Source of the DNA: Trichostrongylus colubriformis
Lineage: Eukaryota > Nematoda > Chromadorea > Rhabditida > Trichostrongylidae
Assembly: GCA_963978905.1 (NCBI GenBank)
Contig: OZ022259.1
Location: 10,354,001 to 10,418,000 of the forward strand
DNA length: 64,000 nt
Reading direction: 5' to 3'
This document shows, in pieces, positions 47,726-59,819 of this stretch. Each line of letters starts with the position of its first letter. Position 1 is the first letter of the stretch. A program made the translations under genes and the position numbers. The notes below the pieces were generated by a model that worked only from the letters and a program-made list of their open reading frames with translations, had not been told where the DNA came from and made no database searches.

Positions 47726-47919
47726 TGATCTGCACGAAGCATAAACTAGTGCTTTTATTATCTCCCCAGACGAGTATGCTACCATCTCACCTACTACAGG
47801 GGGAAGGCTTCGTTGGCCTTGGTGGGCAATGATGCGGTACTCGTTCCCCACACCACGGAGTACCCGGTACCTGTCACTACTCTACCCTCTGCTCAAATTT
47901 AATAATTAGGTGAATTTAC

Positions 47920-50900
47920 CTGTACAATCTTGCTTTGAACTGTTTGTGCCAGCAATTCCTGTTCACCCAGCCGATGTGGTACTTTACACAGTAACTGAAA
48001 ATAATTCGCATTTCCAAGAAAATAATTAATAAGCTGAAGAAATTGTACAATGTGGCTTTCTCGAGCTTTTCATGCACCGATGGAAGATCCCAGTAGATAT
48101 TGTCGCGTGACATTTTTGACCGAGTATCATTAAAGCGATAGTCTAGGATGAGTGCAACAGTAGTCACATCTGAAATCCAGTAACACGGTCATTTATTCGA
48201 AAAAATTAGAGGGCTCCACATTCAATCAATTTCTCGATTTTCAAGGAATCGTCCACAAAAATTTGGCTTCTTCTGTTACCCATATGTCTTTGTTGTATTT
48301 ATTTGTAAACTACGGCCTCATAGAAAGTTTCACGAAAAAAGGAGAGTCTGGTCGAGATACAGCTCCTCAAGTAACGTTCGACAAGGTGGGTTGTCCAGAA
48401 AAGTGGGCCGCGAGAGCTCTAGGAGCAATGAGGCGACGGTCATGTGGTCATACACGCAGAGTTGGAAGCAAGTCAACATTGGGCGCGAAAATTTGAACAG
48501 CTCTTTACCTGAAAACAGCACTTAAATAGTTGCTCGATGAGAATGCAAGCGAGCTGCTGTTTTTTAGGTTTTTTCGTTTTCTGCAATATAGCAGAGGAGG
48601 TTTTTCGGTTTTCTCCGTGTTTCTGTTCAAGTACTGATCTATTGGATTGATTTCGAAAGGAACTGGAATCACGAAAATTCTGTGGACGATTCCTTTAAAG
48701 GCACACCATGCGATGATCAGATTAGTGGCTCACTTCCTTGTAAGGCTGCACCTTTTTTGCGGCTGCGCGGCGCATCTTCACGCTCGAACACGGTGGTGAA
48801 GGCAGTTCACGTTGGAAAATCGTTCGTCCAGGCCCAGATGCGATTTTGTTGGATGGGCGTGGCTTGGATGCGTTCGAGAAGGCAGAACATCGTGAGGGTG
48901 CTTCGTACAGGCGCAACAAAAGTGCAGCCTGAGCAGCTATCTGAAGACCTACTTGTCCCAAGAAGGTAAGCCACTAATCTGATCATGCCTCTGATTTCTA
49001 GTACCTCATTTTGGAGTTATTTCACTAAAAAATGTTACTGTTTCAGAAATGATACGTACCGTCAAGTGAGCGTCGTTTTGAGCAGTCTTTAAAGCAAGTA
49101 CGCATCTCCTTGAGCGGTGGACACTCTTTTCCACCTCTTACGGGAGGATCAATGACTTGCCGAACTCGTTGCTCGACACCTGATCCACACATCCCTTCAT
49201 CAGGCACACATTGCTCCCATGCAGCCCATTCAGACACTTGACAGTCTCTGCCTGAAGTTGCTTCCATTCATAATTCTAGAAAGTCAAAGGAAGTTCCGCC
49301 CGTGTTCGGAGCCGCTCTGCGGCCGCACATGTCGTTCTGCTGCTGCTCCAAAACTTACGTGGGCACACGTAGGTGTAGTCTGAGCAGCAGTCACCCAGTG
49401 CGACACACGACTCGTCACAGTAACAATCAGTAGGAGGAGCTCTCAGATACATGAATTGTGGACCTGGAATACTAAAACTTTATATTTTTCCATTGATGTA
49501 ATAGAAAACCGCTTACCTTCATCCTCTTCTGGAGAAGAAGGTGTTGTAGTAACCTTCAGAGGGAGAAACTGGCTGAGAACCGAGTATCTAAAAGGCTTAT
49601 TCATAACTGCGATATTGTCATTGATTCAAAAAAATTTTCAGCTACTGTTATGTTTCATGCCAATGCAAAAATGTAATGAAGTGAGCAGGTCATGCGACTA
49701 GGGTTCAATGGACCTCTGCGTTTGTTGTAGTAGCGGAGCCGAAGAATCAAGAAGCTTTACAATCCTGCGCTAATAATAAGTTGTGGGGTGTGGGATGCCC
49801 AGCTAAAACCTAATTGGCTACAGTACAGGTTGGAAGAAGGAATGGCCATGCACAACACTGCATGGGATTACTGACAGTCAGAAAATGGATCGCGTTCATC
49901 ATGAGATGAGAAGCCACGTGCCGGAGCAGCTCCAAGCTTCAAAGGCACATTCCAGGATTATCAGGATATCACATCTCCTGCCTTGGATGGATAGTTCGAT
50001 CCAATCCACGTAGGCAGTACCTTTACAGAGGTATGGGTATCAATCAATTCCTGGAGCGTGCAGAGCCAAAGAATGTAGCGCAACAGCTCGGCCCCGCCCA
50101 CCCCAGCCGGGGGTCTGCCTTTACTTTTCGACTCTTATCTTTGACATAGATAGACCAGCTACTAGCCAAGATCGTGAAATTGGCAGTGAGCCAATCGCCT
50201 CGTGAAGTAAACGCACTACTGAGTGACCTGACCCCACACTAGGCACCGGAACACTTGCAGCGCACCCCCGGCTGGGGTGGGCGGGGCTGAGCTGTTGCGC
50301 TAGATTCTTTGGCTCTGCACGCTCTAAGAATTGACATCCACGCCTCAGCAAAGGTACAGCCTACGTGGTTTGGGTCGAACTATCCATCCACGGCAGGAGA
50401 TCTGATATCTCAATAATACTGGAATAAGCCTTTAATGCAGAGATAGCAAAGGTTAACGATAAAACCAACTGCTTCTCGACTGTTTCTGCTTCAAAAGCAC
50501 CCTGCAAGTAGAGTATAGCCTAGGCCAGTACTGATGGGAGGCCACAGCCGATCTACACAGGGGCCATACACCATGAGCGCTCGTCTACCAGGTGTGGTGC
50601 CGGAGAAACCCATGTTGCCACTGGCTTCGATCACTCACTAGACCGCACCCGCCACGTTTGAAACGCAGCGTAGAACAGTTCAGCTCTAGACTCCCTAAAG
50701 CGAGAGCCATGCCTTTAAGGCGCACGAGGAATGTGCCCACGTCCATGTATACAGGGGGTGCCAAAAAAGAAATTTTGCTCACGGCTCACATCCGCCAAGT
50801 ATATAAAACACAGGAAAACGAAAGAGATAAAAGTATTGGGGCAAAGTATTACCGAAATGTTCCTTTAGACTGATAGCAGGAGATGTGCTCTTGAATTCGG

Positions 50901-53900
50901 GGATGAGGATACCTCGTCAAAATTCGCTGAAGTTCGATCAAAGTAGAGTTGAAAGTGGAGGAGAACAACTATTGTTTTTTTATTGGCATCGCCTGTATAT
51001 GTTGTAGCGGAGGTCGCAGCTATTCATCGAGAGTACTAGGAGAATTAACATGAGATCAGGAAAGGGCGTCTACAGATCTGGTGTAACTGTAGATGTGCCG
51101 CACACGACATGCTGCGAGGTTCATGGAGCGGTAGCGTGACCTAACGTTACATTCGAACGGGGTAACATGGTTTCAGGCTGGAGTTTGCTACTGAAACCGG
51201 ACAGTAACGCAGAATAAAGCTTCGTAGATTATCTGAGGCAGATCATGCGGCAGTCGGTGCAAATAGGGTTTTGGCTGATGTTCACCCATGAAATAAACGT
51301 CTACCTGACGAAATAGCAACTTATCGGGCCGAAAGAATTGCTCAAATTCTCAGCTACTACATGTTTTAGATTTCTATGATTTGACAAAAACTGAATTTAC
51401 ATGCAAAAGGCATTCGCTAAAATAGAACACTGAATGATTAGTAACACAAAATATGAATTCCAAATTTTTAATTTTGAGTGTGTCACACTTCTCTAAGACA
51501 CACCAGATTTAAAAAAAATGGCTACGCAGCGCGGCTTGATTTAGGAATCGTGTCACGTAGCCAAAGGTGGCTACGTGACACGATTTTTAAATCAAGCCGC
51601 GCTGCGTAGCCACGCCGCGCGTGTGTTCAAGTTAGTGCACACTACACCTACGTCTCGTCCGCAAAACTGTTCCATCACGTCTTGGGTTCTGTTTCTGTCG
51701 TCTATACAAAGCGTTATTGTAACAGCCAAAAACAACACCACACACACCGTATCAAAAGATGTTTCGGTCTCGTCGTATACCGTAGGATCTCCTCCGGTGG
51801 CTCATCGGGTCCTTGTGGGTGGCCGAATATGAGATGGGTGATCTTCCGGGCTGGTGACGTCTTCTTTTTACGACGACGACGCTTTGATGCACGGTTCTGA
51901 TCAGTGCTGTCTCGTGCTGGAATGGAAGTGGGATGAAAGCTGAGGGAAAGATGGATCTTCCTGTTTTACAGGTGGCTGATACAGCTTCTGTGAAGACTGG
52001 GACGCATGAAACTTCGTCTGAACCTCCACTGTAAAAATACCACTTACCGTATTTATTGTAGAGGTCTCCAGCACCGGATCCTTCCAATTCTACAATATCC
52101 GGAAAGACAACCTTGCCAATTCGTTGATGATGTTTTTCATCATACACCTTCAACGATTCAAATTACTCTAAATTTTGAACTTTTCGATGATTCGTCACTT
52201 ACATCGGGATAGATGAGGTCGTAACCGTCGCCAGATGCTTCGTAATAGGGTGTTTGATAAGTGGAAAATGGTCCGGTTTCAGACGACGATTCATGCCTGA
52301 ACGAGGTCACCGTTGGGGTTGGCAACATCAAAGCTAATATTAAAGAGCTGGAGTGATTAAGAGAGGAATGTAGAGAAAGGAAAGTTTTACACGACAAACA
52401 GTTCCAACATTTCAAAAAACAAAAAGAAACTTTTGAAAAATGCAAGAAATGAAATTGGCACATTAGGTGATTTTAGCTTCAGTTCTGATTGTGCCATCAA
52501 TAATATCTCCGTCTAAGCCAGACATATCTCTTTACAGGAGGGATAATTCGGTGGATCGCCGATTGAGCAAGTAGGGGTGCTGACTAGTGTCACCGCGAGG
52601 GAAAGGTGAAATGAAACAAGAAGAAGCTCGAAAACTGGGATTCCTACTCTCTTCGCCGACTTCGTTGCAATGTGTCTCCCTGCGCTCCGCCCCAGTTACT
52701 GACCTATCAACTGAAGCCATTAGAATGTGATGTGTGGCAGTGACTGCCGCTCGGTCACAGTTCAGGGGGCGGAGCTAAGCGCGTCCCAATAAGGCCATAA
52801 TAGGAGCTTAACAACATCGTTAAAGGCAGTGAAAGGGGTGACTGGGGCCGTATATGGGAGGATCATCAATTATGAAGATCGAGGTGCTAAATATTTACCA
52901 CGGAAGTGAAGAAATAACCGAATGAAACGGTCGAAAACCTGAGAAATAATATCCTCTTCCCGTCGTTTATTCCCACAAGAGGCGGATCGCCCTGAAAAAA
53001 GGGGCGGGCTGCCATAAAACAAGTGGTAGCTGTTTAAGAAGACGGCTCTTATGAAGCCCGGAGGCACTTTTTTCATCGGGAATTTCGTTACATATAGTTT
53101 TTTTAGACCCCTAGCTTTCATTTGCTTGACCCTTTGGGAGTTCCCATTACCCACATCACCCCTATCACTGCCTTCAGGTGTGAGTTTCGTCCCTTCTGCA
53201 TCACTAGTCGTCTCAGGTAGTCGCTGACTGGCGAGGGACTAAGTCAGACACGTGCGAAGGTTGCTCCGTTCTCGCAGCAACTTGCCCAGCGAGCACGAGG
53301 CAACATGACTGGTAGCGTTGTGGGATCGCCATAAAGACCTCAAAGCGAGCTTTTCCAGCGGGAGTTTCGCCACATATTAGCTCTTCTGAACTATTGTTCA
53401 TTCACAGAGAACTTGTCTTCCCACTTTAATTTCTCTTGACCCCTGACGGTGCCTTTGAAGCACGACTTTCAAAGTGATTCGCACTTCACAACGCCTACTT
53501 CAACTACGTATCTCTTATTCCTGAATAACCCCATGGCTCACATGAACTTTCAAGCAACATCTAAATTTACAAAATCAGTTTAGCTGCTTGCTTCCACAGA
53601 TAGCTTCACCACAAGATGATTCGCGGTTGTGGGTTACGGAATCGGGAAAAAGAGAAAAAACTTTCAGGAACATTTCCTCTAGGAACTGAATGTTCGAAAA
53701 TCAGAGAAATTACGGAAAACGCAGCGTCATACCGATGTTAGTGCATGAAACAATCTTATTATCTTCATTGCCGTGATCGTGATTTTTTGGTCATTTTTTT
53801 TTTGCAAATCGAAGTACTTACTGCCGATGGCGGTGGTTCTGATGCCAGAATGGATTCATCGACGGCAAGTGTTCCAGCCCATCGTCCAATGTCTACAAAA

Positions 53901-54516
53901 ATGTAAATTTAACACATCCAAACGTTCTCTTGCGATTTCATTAAAGGATTCACACAGTCATGTTTAGGGATTTCAGATTCTTCACATTACCATCTACGTA
54001 ATTTTTTTTTAAATTGCTCCAGCTATGCAGTAAGATGTACATTATGTTATGAGACTGACCCGTTTTCGCTAAATGAGTGGATTTGTAGAATTCCAACGGG
54101 GGAAACGGCATGCATAAGGGTGCTAAAGCCGTTACAAGAATCCATTTGCGCTGGCTGCGCCTTTTTTGAAATATAATAGGAGCGCGAGCTAATTACATAT
54201 TTTCACGCTCTTGATATTGGGTAGTGTTTTGATCAGAGTTTTTCCTATTTTTGCCATAAAATTATAAAATTGTGCTGCATGTCATAGATCATTCGGAAGA
54301 GATTAACCTGCTTAGTAAGAGGATATACTCAATATGTGGATGTGTCAGAAGGGGGCCAGTTTACAGATAGGCGAAGCAGAAGATCTCACAAAAATTGTCC
54401 TAACAAACCTTGCAGGTGATGTTTCGACCGGAGCAACAAAGACGCCGTTGGTAACAGCCGGCATCGACGGCAACGATGGCGAAAACAGCGACCGTGAAAG
54501 AAACAGAGAGGAGCAT
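47920..54516 (-). CDS. Secreted SMB + thrombospondin type 1 protein (SBSPON-like), 3' end not found
   Basis: Exons in order: 54524-54409, about 53896-53821, 52347-52203, 52147-52048, 51996-51970, 51916-about 51790, 49553-49517, 49463-49359, 49251-49060, 48169-48049, 47994-47920; phases agree except at the 51790/49553 step. ATG at 54516 opens a signal peptide (MLLSVSFTVAVFAIVAVDAG). The first half of a somatomedin-B domain follows (CYQRRLCCSGRNITC). Then come a Ser/acidic stretch, a basic run RRRRKKK, the second SMB half (CYCDESCVALGDCCSDYTYV), a TSP1 repeat (WAAWEQC...CG.G.EQR.R) and a C-terminal domain with FYCVKYHIGWVNRNCW. This order matches SBSPON proteins of the extracellular matrix. The model ends in phase 2 at 47920, so at least one more exon is missing. 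Confidence 0.8.
48243..48340. repeat. Family A end fragment
   Basis: It contains AAGGAATCGTCCACAAAAAT and TTACCCATATGTCTTTGTTG, matching the left end of the family A foldbacks. Confidence 0.6.
48697..48990. repeat. Hairpin element in an intron of the SBSPON-like gene
   Basis: The ends TGATCAGATTAGTGGCTCAC and GTAAGCCACTAATCTGATCA are inverted; further pairs follow inward. A single end recurs near 42268. Confidence 0.7.
49060..49251 (-). CDS. Thrombospondin type 1 repeat exon
   Basis: It reads DCQVSEWAAWEQCVPDEGMC and then GSGVEQRVRQVIDPP and ECPPLKEMRTCFKDC. The W..W..C start, CG.G...R.R core and six cysteines are the TSP1 pattern. Both splice sites (CTTCAG, GTACGT) keep phase with neighbours. 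Confidence 0.9.
49359..49463 (-). CDS. Somatomedin-B second-half exon
   Basis: It encodes CYCDESCVALGDCCSDYTYV, the C-terminal core of a somatomedin-B domain (CxCDxxC...DCCxDY). It splices to the TSP1 exon with a split Arg codon (VCP-R-RDC). Confidence 0.9.
49938..50435. repeat. Long foldback element, family E copy 2
   Basis: About 500 bp with ends AAAGGCACATTCCAGGATTA and the reverse of ATAATACTGGAATAAGCCTTT, and the same arms and centre as 41702-42191. It lies within a large intron of the SBSPON-like gene. Confidence 0.8.
50752..50995. mobile_element. Tc1/mariner-type MITE with CAGGGGGTGCC ends
   Basis: A 244-bp element from CAGGGGGTGCCAAAAAAG to TTTATTGGCATCGCCTG with TA outside each end. 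A truncated relative is at about 13030-13213. Confidence 0.7.
51520..51611. repeat. Near-perfect 92-bp hairpin
   Basis: The arms GGCTACGCAGCGCGGCTTGA and TCAAGCCGCGCTGCGTAGCC, then AATCGTGTCACGTAGCC and GGCTACGTGACACGATT, meet at a 6-nt loop AAAGGT. There are only one or two mismatches over 43 bp arms. Confidence 0.85.
52820..53176. mobile_element. Family B element, diverged subtype
   Basis: It starts TTAAAGGCAGTGAAAGGGGTG and ends CACCCCTATCACTGCCTTCA. It shares CATCGGGAATTTCGTTACAT with the fragment at 39660-39930. It lies in an intron of the SBSPON-like gene. Confidence 0.65.
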
Positions 54517-54524
54517 CAGGACAT
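54409..54524 (-). CDS. Signal peptide and first-half somatomedin-B exon
   Basis: After TTTCAG the transcript starts ATGTCCTGATG; the second ATG (54516) opens a 20-residue hydrophobic leader ending VAVDAG, then CYQRRLCCSGRNITCK, the RCC.GR...C start of an SMB domain. TTTCAG directly before the leader suggests SL trans-splicing. The first ATG gives only a two-codon frame. Confidence 0.75.
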
Positions 54525-55226
54525 CTGAAATCGGACAAGTGCTTCAGATCGTTGAAGAGGAAGGGAGCGGCGAGCAAGAAGCCATGACAAGAATAGGAAT
54601 GAATTTTGGTCAAACTTGAATTTCATTTTCAATCTCCAAATATTTTTATTTTCATGGAGATCTCGATGTAATCAAGTAATACCTATGTACAATGAAGAAT
54701 AATCACAATGATTTAATCAAGAAAAAAATGCAAAAAGGCAAGCAAATATATGTATAAAATCAAGTAAGGGAGAAATGAGACTGTGGCAAACGATACAGCC
54801 ACAATATCAAATCAAATCGTTCCCTCAGCGCTGGGAAGCACGACACGCTAAATACGAAGTTCAGAATGTGAGCTTCCCAAACAAAATCACGACTATCAAG
54901 TGAATCGCTTTTAAATATTTTTTCATGGATGCTTGAAGGCATCGGATGAGCCACGCAACTGCATTCTGTTCTGTATTATTATCCATTACGTATGTGGATC
55001 ATGCTGCATTTATTACTAGGTAAGAGCTAAAGCATCGGCGCACAAATCTCAGTCGGCCAGGGCCATTGTACAATATGTTCGTTTCGTTTTTTATTTTCCT
55101 TAGTTTCACAAAATTGATTTGGGCCTTTGACAAATGTATGCATATATGTATTTGATGAGTTTTCTTTCTATGAAACTATGCATTTTGGGATATTTCCCAT
55201 TCAAAAGTCGAGTTTAGGTGAAAGGG
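54525..55226. other. Upstream spacer of the SBSPON-like gene
   Basis: AT-rich sequence immediately upstream of the signal-peptide exon on the - strand. I see no clear TATA box or exon, and no terminal repeats. Confidence 0.35.
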
Positions 55227-55294
55227 TCGCGGTAGTGTAATGGATTAGCACATACGCCCGAAAAGCATGATGCGAGTTCGAGTCCCGTCCGAGA
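55227..55294 (+). other. tRNA-like sequence, possible SINE head
   Basis: TAGTGTAATGGATTAGCAC resembles a Pol III A box and D arm, and GAGTTCGAGTCCC is close to the B-box/T-loop consensus. The acceptor stem (TCGCGGT with TCCGAGA) and the anticodon stem have mismatches, and no T precedes the anticodon. It is probably a tRNA pseudogene or SINE head rather than a functional tRNA. Confidence 0.4.
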
Positions 55295-55889
55295 CAGAAC
55301 CTTTGCTCATAACTCAGTACTTTTGTGGCAACATTTGCTTCGCGCGCTGTGGCGGAAATCTGCAGCTAACAAAACCTTCAAAAATTATGTTCATTGTTTT
55401 TGTGGCTAAGAAATGGAGTACTCATAAGGCTAAAATCTGTAATTTTCATACTTGCCCTTCTTCGCGCAATGTCAGGGGTCCTGGAGCATCCCCGACTTCT
55501 AAGAAGAAAGGTTATATAACAGCGTGCAGCATAATAACGATTCGCAATAATTGCAAGCTCCAAAATGGTGACTTCGAGATCATGGCACTCCGAAGGTCTT
55601 ACATTACGGGGCGTAGCCTAGGTAAAAGTGCCATTTTTGGTTTGCAAACCATTTTATGCTGCGGCTGTAAAATAGCCCAAAACGGTTTTCAGTAACGATG
55701 CATAGGCGCCGAGCGGTTCCAACATCTTTTACCACAATGGTCAGCGAAAAAGGGCAGGTGTCCACATTGAAGGTTGTTGCCTCCACGGCATTCCATTTCT
55801 ACACCCAATAAACAGTAAATGACCGAGGGGATTGGGAAATGAATAAAACCTTTCGTAGAGCAAACAGAACAAAAAGCTCTACTGACATA

Positions 55890-56396
55890 CAGTAGCGCTC
55901 AAAAAACTTCGCCCAAATGGTTTTTTATTTGGGTTTTTCCTTGTAACTTTTTTGCGACTGGACCGATCTAAGAGGAATTTTAGTATGCTGTACTTGGGGA
56001 CACTGCATACTTAATATACTATTTTGGCACTCAACGGTGTAAGTTACGTGATTAAATGCAATTTTTTGTTTTTGGAGTGCCATCCCTATGCCGTCCCGCT
56101 GTGCCGCTGTCATCAAAAGTCGTGGTCTTACTACAAAATATTGATGTTCTCTGAGGCTTGCTCTTTTTGTTTTGGTAAGGAAAGCCGTTTCTCTTGACAA
56201 AGCCTTTTTCTTTTTTTTTGGGTAGTCTTGAAGTAAATTCTTGTAAAAAACCATGAAAAGAGTCAAGCGGCATTCAATTAGAAGGAAATGTTGACAATAG
56301 GTTCAGGCACCACATATTAAAATTTTGTCAAGTTTGGTCAAGTAGAAGAAAAGTTATGACAAAATGTGTTTGGCCGAATACTTTTGAGCGCTACTG
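55890..56396. mobile_element. Tc1-type MITE with TA target duplication
   Basis: A 507-bp element with inverted ends CAGTAGCGCTCAAAAAAC and CTTTTGAGCGCTACTG and, next inward, TTCGCCCAAA / TTTGGCCGAA. TA lies on both sides (55888-55889 and 56397-56398). No transposase is seen. Confidence 0.8.
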
Positions 56397-56774
56397 TAGA
56401 TACACTCCTCGAAGGACAAAGAGAACGTCGTGGAACAAAATAGAATGGAAAACCGAATGAGTTTGTTGTACAACCTACTAATATCTGATAATCAAACCAT
56501 GTCAGTGTGAGCGTTGCCACATCAACATTTCCATCTTTGGCAATTTTCCATTAGACACGAGGCAATGAATCTCGTTGCAAGTCATGAAATCTCTGATCGA
56601 TTGAATTCAATGCGATATGCAAAAAGGGGGGCTCGCCAAACCCCTGTGGCACTCCACCCACAAGGCACTACAATCCCGTCAGGAAGACAAAAACTCAGAC
56701 CTTCGCGATTTTGCGATTCTGTGATTCACGATTATGCGATTTTGCGGTGCTGCGAGTTCCACACGCAAAGTTGC

Positions 56775-57025
56775 AGCATTGCAAAATCCTGGGTGTGTAC
56801 TCTTATGTCAGGATTGTCGCACGACGACGAGCGGCGTGCAATGCAGTGTGTGCGAGCTATGCGTGCCGCGGTTGTTGGATGTTAGAATGGGTGCTATGGG
56901 CGCGATACGCAGTTGACTTGTAATCACTCCGGGACCCAACAACATGACGCCTTTAGCTCGTCCGCATTGCTTCGCTTGCGAAATGCCGCGGTGGGACAAT
57001 CCCGACATAAGGGTACACACCCCAA
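56775..57025. repeat. Decayed palindrome
   Basis: The left part GGGTGTGTACTCTTATGTC pairs with GACATAAGGGTACACACC. Towards the centre TTGTTGGATGTT-type sequence meets AACAACATGACG. It lies next to a run of GCGATT repeats at 56700-56750. Confidence 0.6.
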
Positions 57026-57029
57026 AGTC

Positions 57030-58674
57030 CTTATTTCGTGCAACAATTCCAATGTGCAACATTATATTTCCAATGTGCAACATAGTGAATTCAGAAAATC
57101 GTTACGTCTGATGACGGCCCCACATCTATTTCGCAACAGAACACGTTACAGGGCGTAATAAAGGATGATTCGACGTTTCTACAGTAGCTTCACTAAAAAA
57201 CAAACAACCAGAAAAAGAGAAAATGCTGGTGTGGAGGAAAACGGTTACAGATAAGGCGATGTAGCGAGTAAAAATCTGTCTATAACTGATTTTAATCGAA
57301 ATTGATCAGAACTGGTTTCGTTGAGAGGATGATGTAGTAACAGTAACATCAATCATTCATTCAAACATGATATTGTATGGCAAATGAAATTTTTTAAAAA
57401 AATCGAGAAAAAGACGGTAACGGAGAACAAAGAGGCACGTTCCTCCCACTTCCTGGGACCCTAGATTGTGAAAGCAGACAGAATAACCCAAAATACCAAG
57501 ACGTCAAACAAGTATTGAGATCAATATTGGTCGATTATTGATCGATCTCGTCTGAATCTCATAATTTTTTACACACAACTCGTCAAGTAAATCACCTATG
57601 GACAATTAGGCTAACTCCCCGAACCGATCTCAGACAAGAAAACTGCTGTGCTGGCTTTTCTGATAGGAAGTGAAGGGCACTGGATTGTACCACAACAACA
57701 ATGGTGACCAGCCTACATATGTTAAAGCCAACAGCTGGTAGCTACCGTTGAAATGACGTCAGTAAATTAAAGAGCAAAGATGAGCCATGCAACTCAATAC
57801 CCATTCAATTAACATAGGCGGTTGAATGGGCCTTGGGATAACACCAATCGACATGACGATTTTAAGCGTGTCTTTCAGTTTCATGTCAGCTTATAAACAG
57901 GATAATTGTAGGATACTGCGGAATGCGCAATGCTTCTTACTGGAATGGACTAATTTAAGTTCCCACACTTCGTTTAAGGGTCCATTCGGAACCCCACCCG
58001 GATTGCCCTTGTGATAGTTTTAGTTTCGTGCGCTGTGATCGTTAAGAAGGAAGGGAGATGCAAACTTTCAGTTGGAATACTTCACGGATATGTATGTGGT
58101 TACTCCTTTACCAGTGAATCACAGGGACAAACGTAGTATTACGTAGTGTGAAGAAATGCTATCGTATAAGTGCAGAAAAAATGTGTATGGAAAGAAAACG
58201 CGCCTATAGGATAAACAATTTCAGGAATGTTTACAAAGGCTTATTTAAGGGCGTTGAAAGCATTGCCCTATCGCTCTATTTATTTATAAGCACGACAACA
58301 CGAGAAGTGCTTTTTTTGTTCAGTCGAAAAAACTCCTATTTCTTGATTAGGAGTGATGCATGTGGCCTCGGTGGGTGACGTGCAAGTTATCCGATCAATG
58401 TCTCCGGTGTTGCATGGAGGGTAATTGACTACAGAAAAGACGAATTTACCATTTTTATGAGACATTATGGAGTGTTATAGTAACTACTAGCTCCCACCTC
58501 TATCATAGATCACATCTGCTTCCAATTAAAAATTGTATTCAAATTGTATTTAAAATCGTATGAAAGATGTCTTGACCGAACTTGAGTTACAAATATGTAC
58601 TTTCATTACATATTTTGCTCTACAAACACCTGCCTTTATTCTTCGGTATTTATTTTTTAAATACATGAATGTGT
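57030..58674. other. Spacer, nothing supported
   Basis: No coding stretch with splice support and no terminal inverted repeats recognised on either strand. Confidence 0.4.
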
Positions 58675-58800
58675 TGACCAGCCACGAGTAGTCGAGATCT
58701 TGAAAGCAGTAGTAAATTACTCGTCTCGTGAAATAAACCCACTCTTGGGTGATCTGACCCCACCTAATCACCGGAACATTTCCACATCTCCACAATTTCG
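58675..58800. repeat. Fragment of the family E centre
   Basis: GACCAGCCACGAGTAGTCGA through CACCGGAACA matches the non-palindromic middle of 41702-42191 and 49938-50435, without the arms. Confidence 0.65.
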
Positions 58801-59747
58801 CTTATTACTGAAGCTGACTTACAACAACAAGCCGCATCGTGGAATGCGACAAAAATCAGTAGCGATCAGAATGCCCATTTCATTTTTCTTTCGTATATTT
58901 ATTTTTATTTCGTAAATTTCTAAATAGGTTTTTGAATGAGCTTTCAAAGATTCCGACATTTGTGTATACATACTTGCGGGGATGCGCCGCGCATTATGGT
59001 TCCATGCAGAATCGCGTGGCGGCAGGTGAATGCAGTCGGCCGATACAATGACTTGCTGGGCTAGCTGATGTAAAAATGCTTTTATACTTCCAAACGCGTC
59101 TAGCGCCAGTTCGCCTACCCCGAAAGGATGGAAGGCTTGGTGAACCTGGACGGGCACGCATGCGATGTTTGATCTCCGCAGCATGAGAGTGGAAAGCGCG
59201 CCACCGACGGGTATACCACCTCTGCTCAAATTTCTAAATGTTTTATATGAATTCATTTTTATGTCTTTACCAACTTTTCGCACTTCAGAACAAAATTTGA
59301 TTACATCCCTATTTACCTTGTGAGTTTTTATAATGACTTTTGCAATTATTACATTCTTATCATGACATATCTTATGATTTTATACTTCTACAGCGTTAAA
59401 TTTTGTCAAATTAATATCCATATATCAAATATATTCAATATTCAATAATACGTCTGTGAATACAGGTAATTGCAACTTTTATGATTCAAAATTGAGCTTA
59501 TTGCAAAAATTATCATGTTCTAGAAGTAGTCGGATAATCTTATCGATCGGAATTGTTAAAAATAGCAGAAGCGACCATGAGTTTAGTTGTTTTTTGTGTT
59601 TAGAAGGCAACTTCCTTTGTCATATGACCTTTGCAAGTACCGTGATTTGGGGGAAGGACACATTTTCTAGTGACGTTCCGTTGCAGTCAAAAAAATTGGC
59701 CTTAGCGAGATAATGTGATTCGATCCGCGCAATGAATAGTGCCATAC

Positions 59748-59815
59748 AGGGTCAAGCATGAATTGAGGGAATTTTGAACGGGGTCATATTTTGGATCGGG
59801 AAGAGGGGTGTCGTA
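59748..59815. repeat. hAT end fragment
   Basis: CAGGGTCAAGCATGAATTGAG followed by GGTGTCGTATTAGG matches one terminus of the hAT element at 32176-33544; the rest is absent. Confidence 0.55.
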
Positions 59816-59819
59816 TTAG

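Noticed and set aside
54334..54528. A + strand frame rich in Asp/Glu opposite the signal-peptide exon
   Set aside because: The opposite strand encodes a signal peptide and cysteine motif with phase-matched splicing, so this is its antisense shadow.
55267..55695. A 142-codon + strand frame
   Set aside because: It begins inside the tRNA-like sequence and shows no conserved motif; it is more likely repeat-derived.
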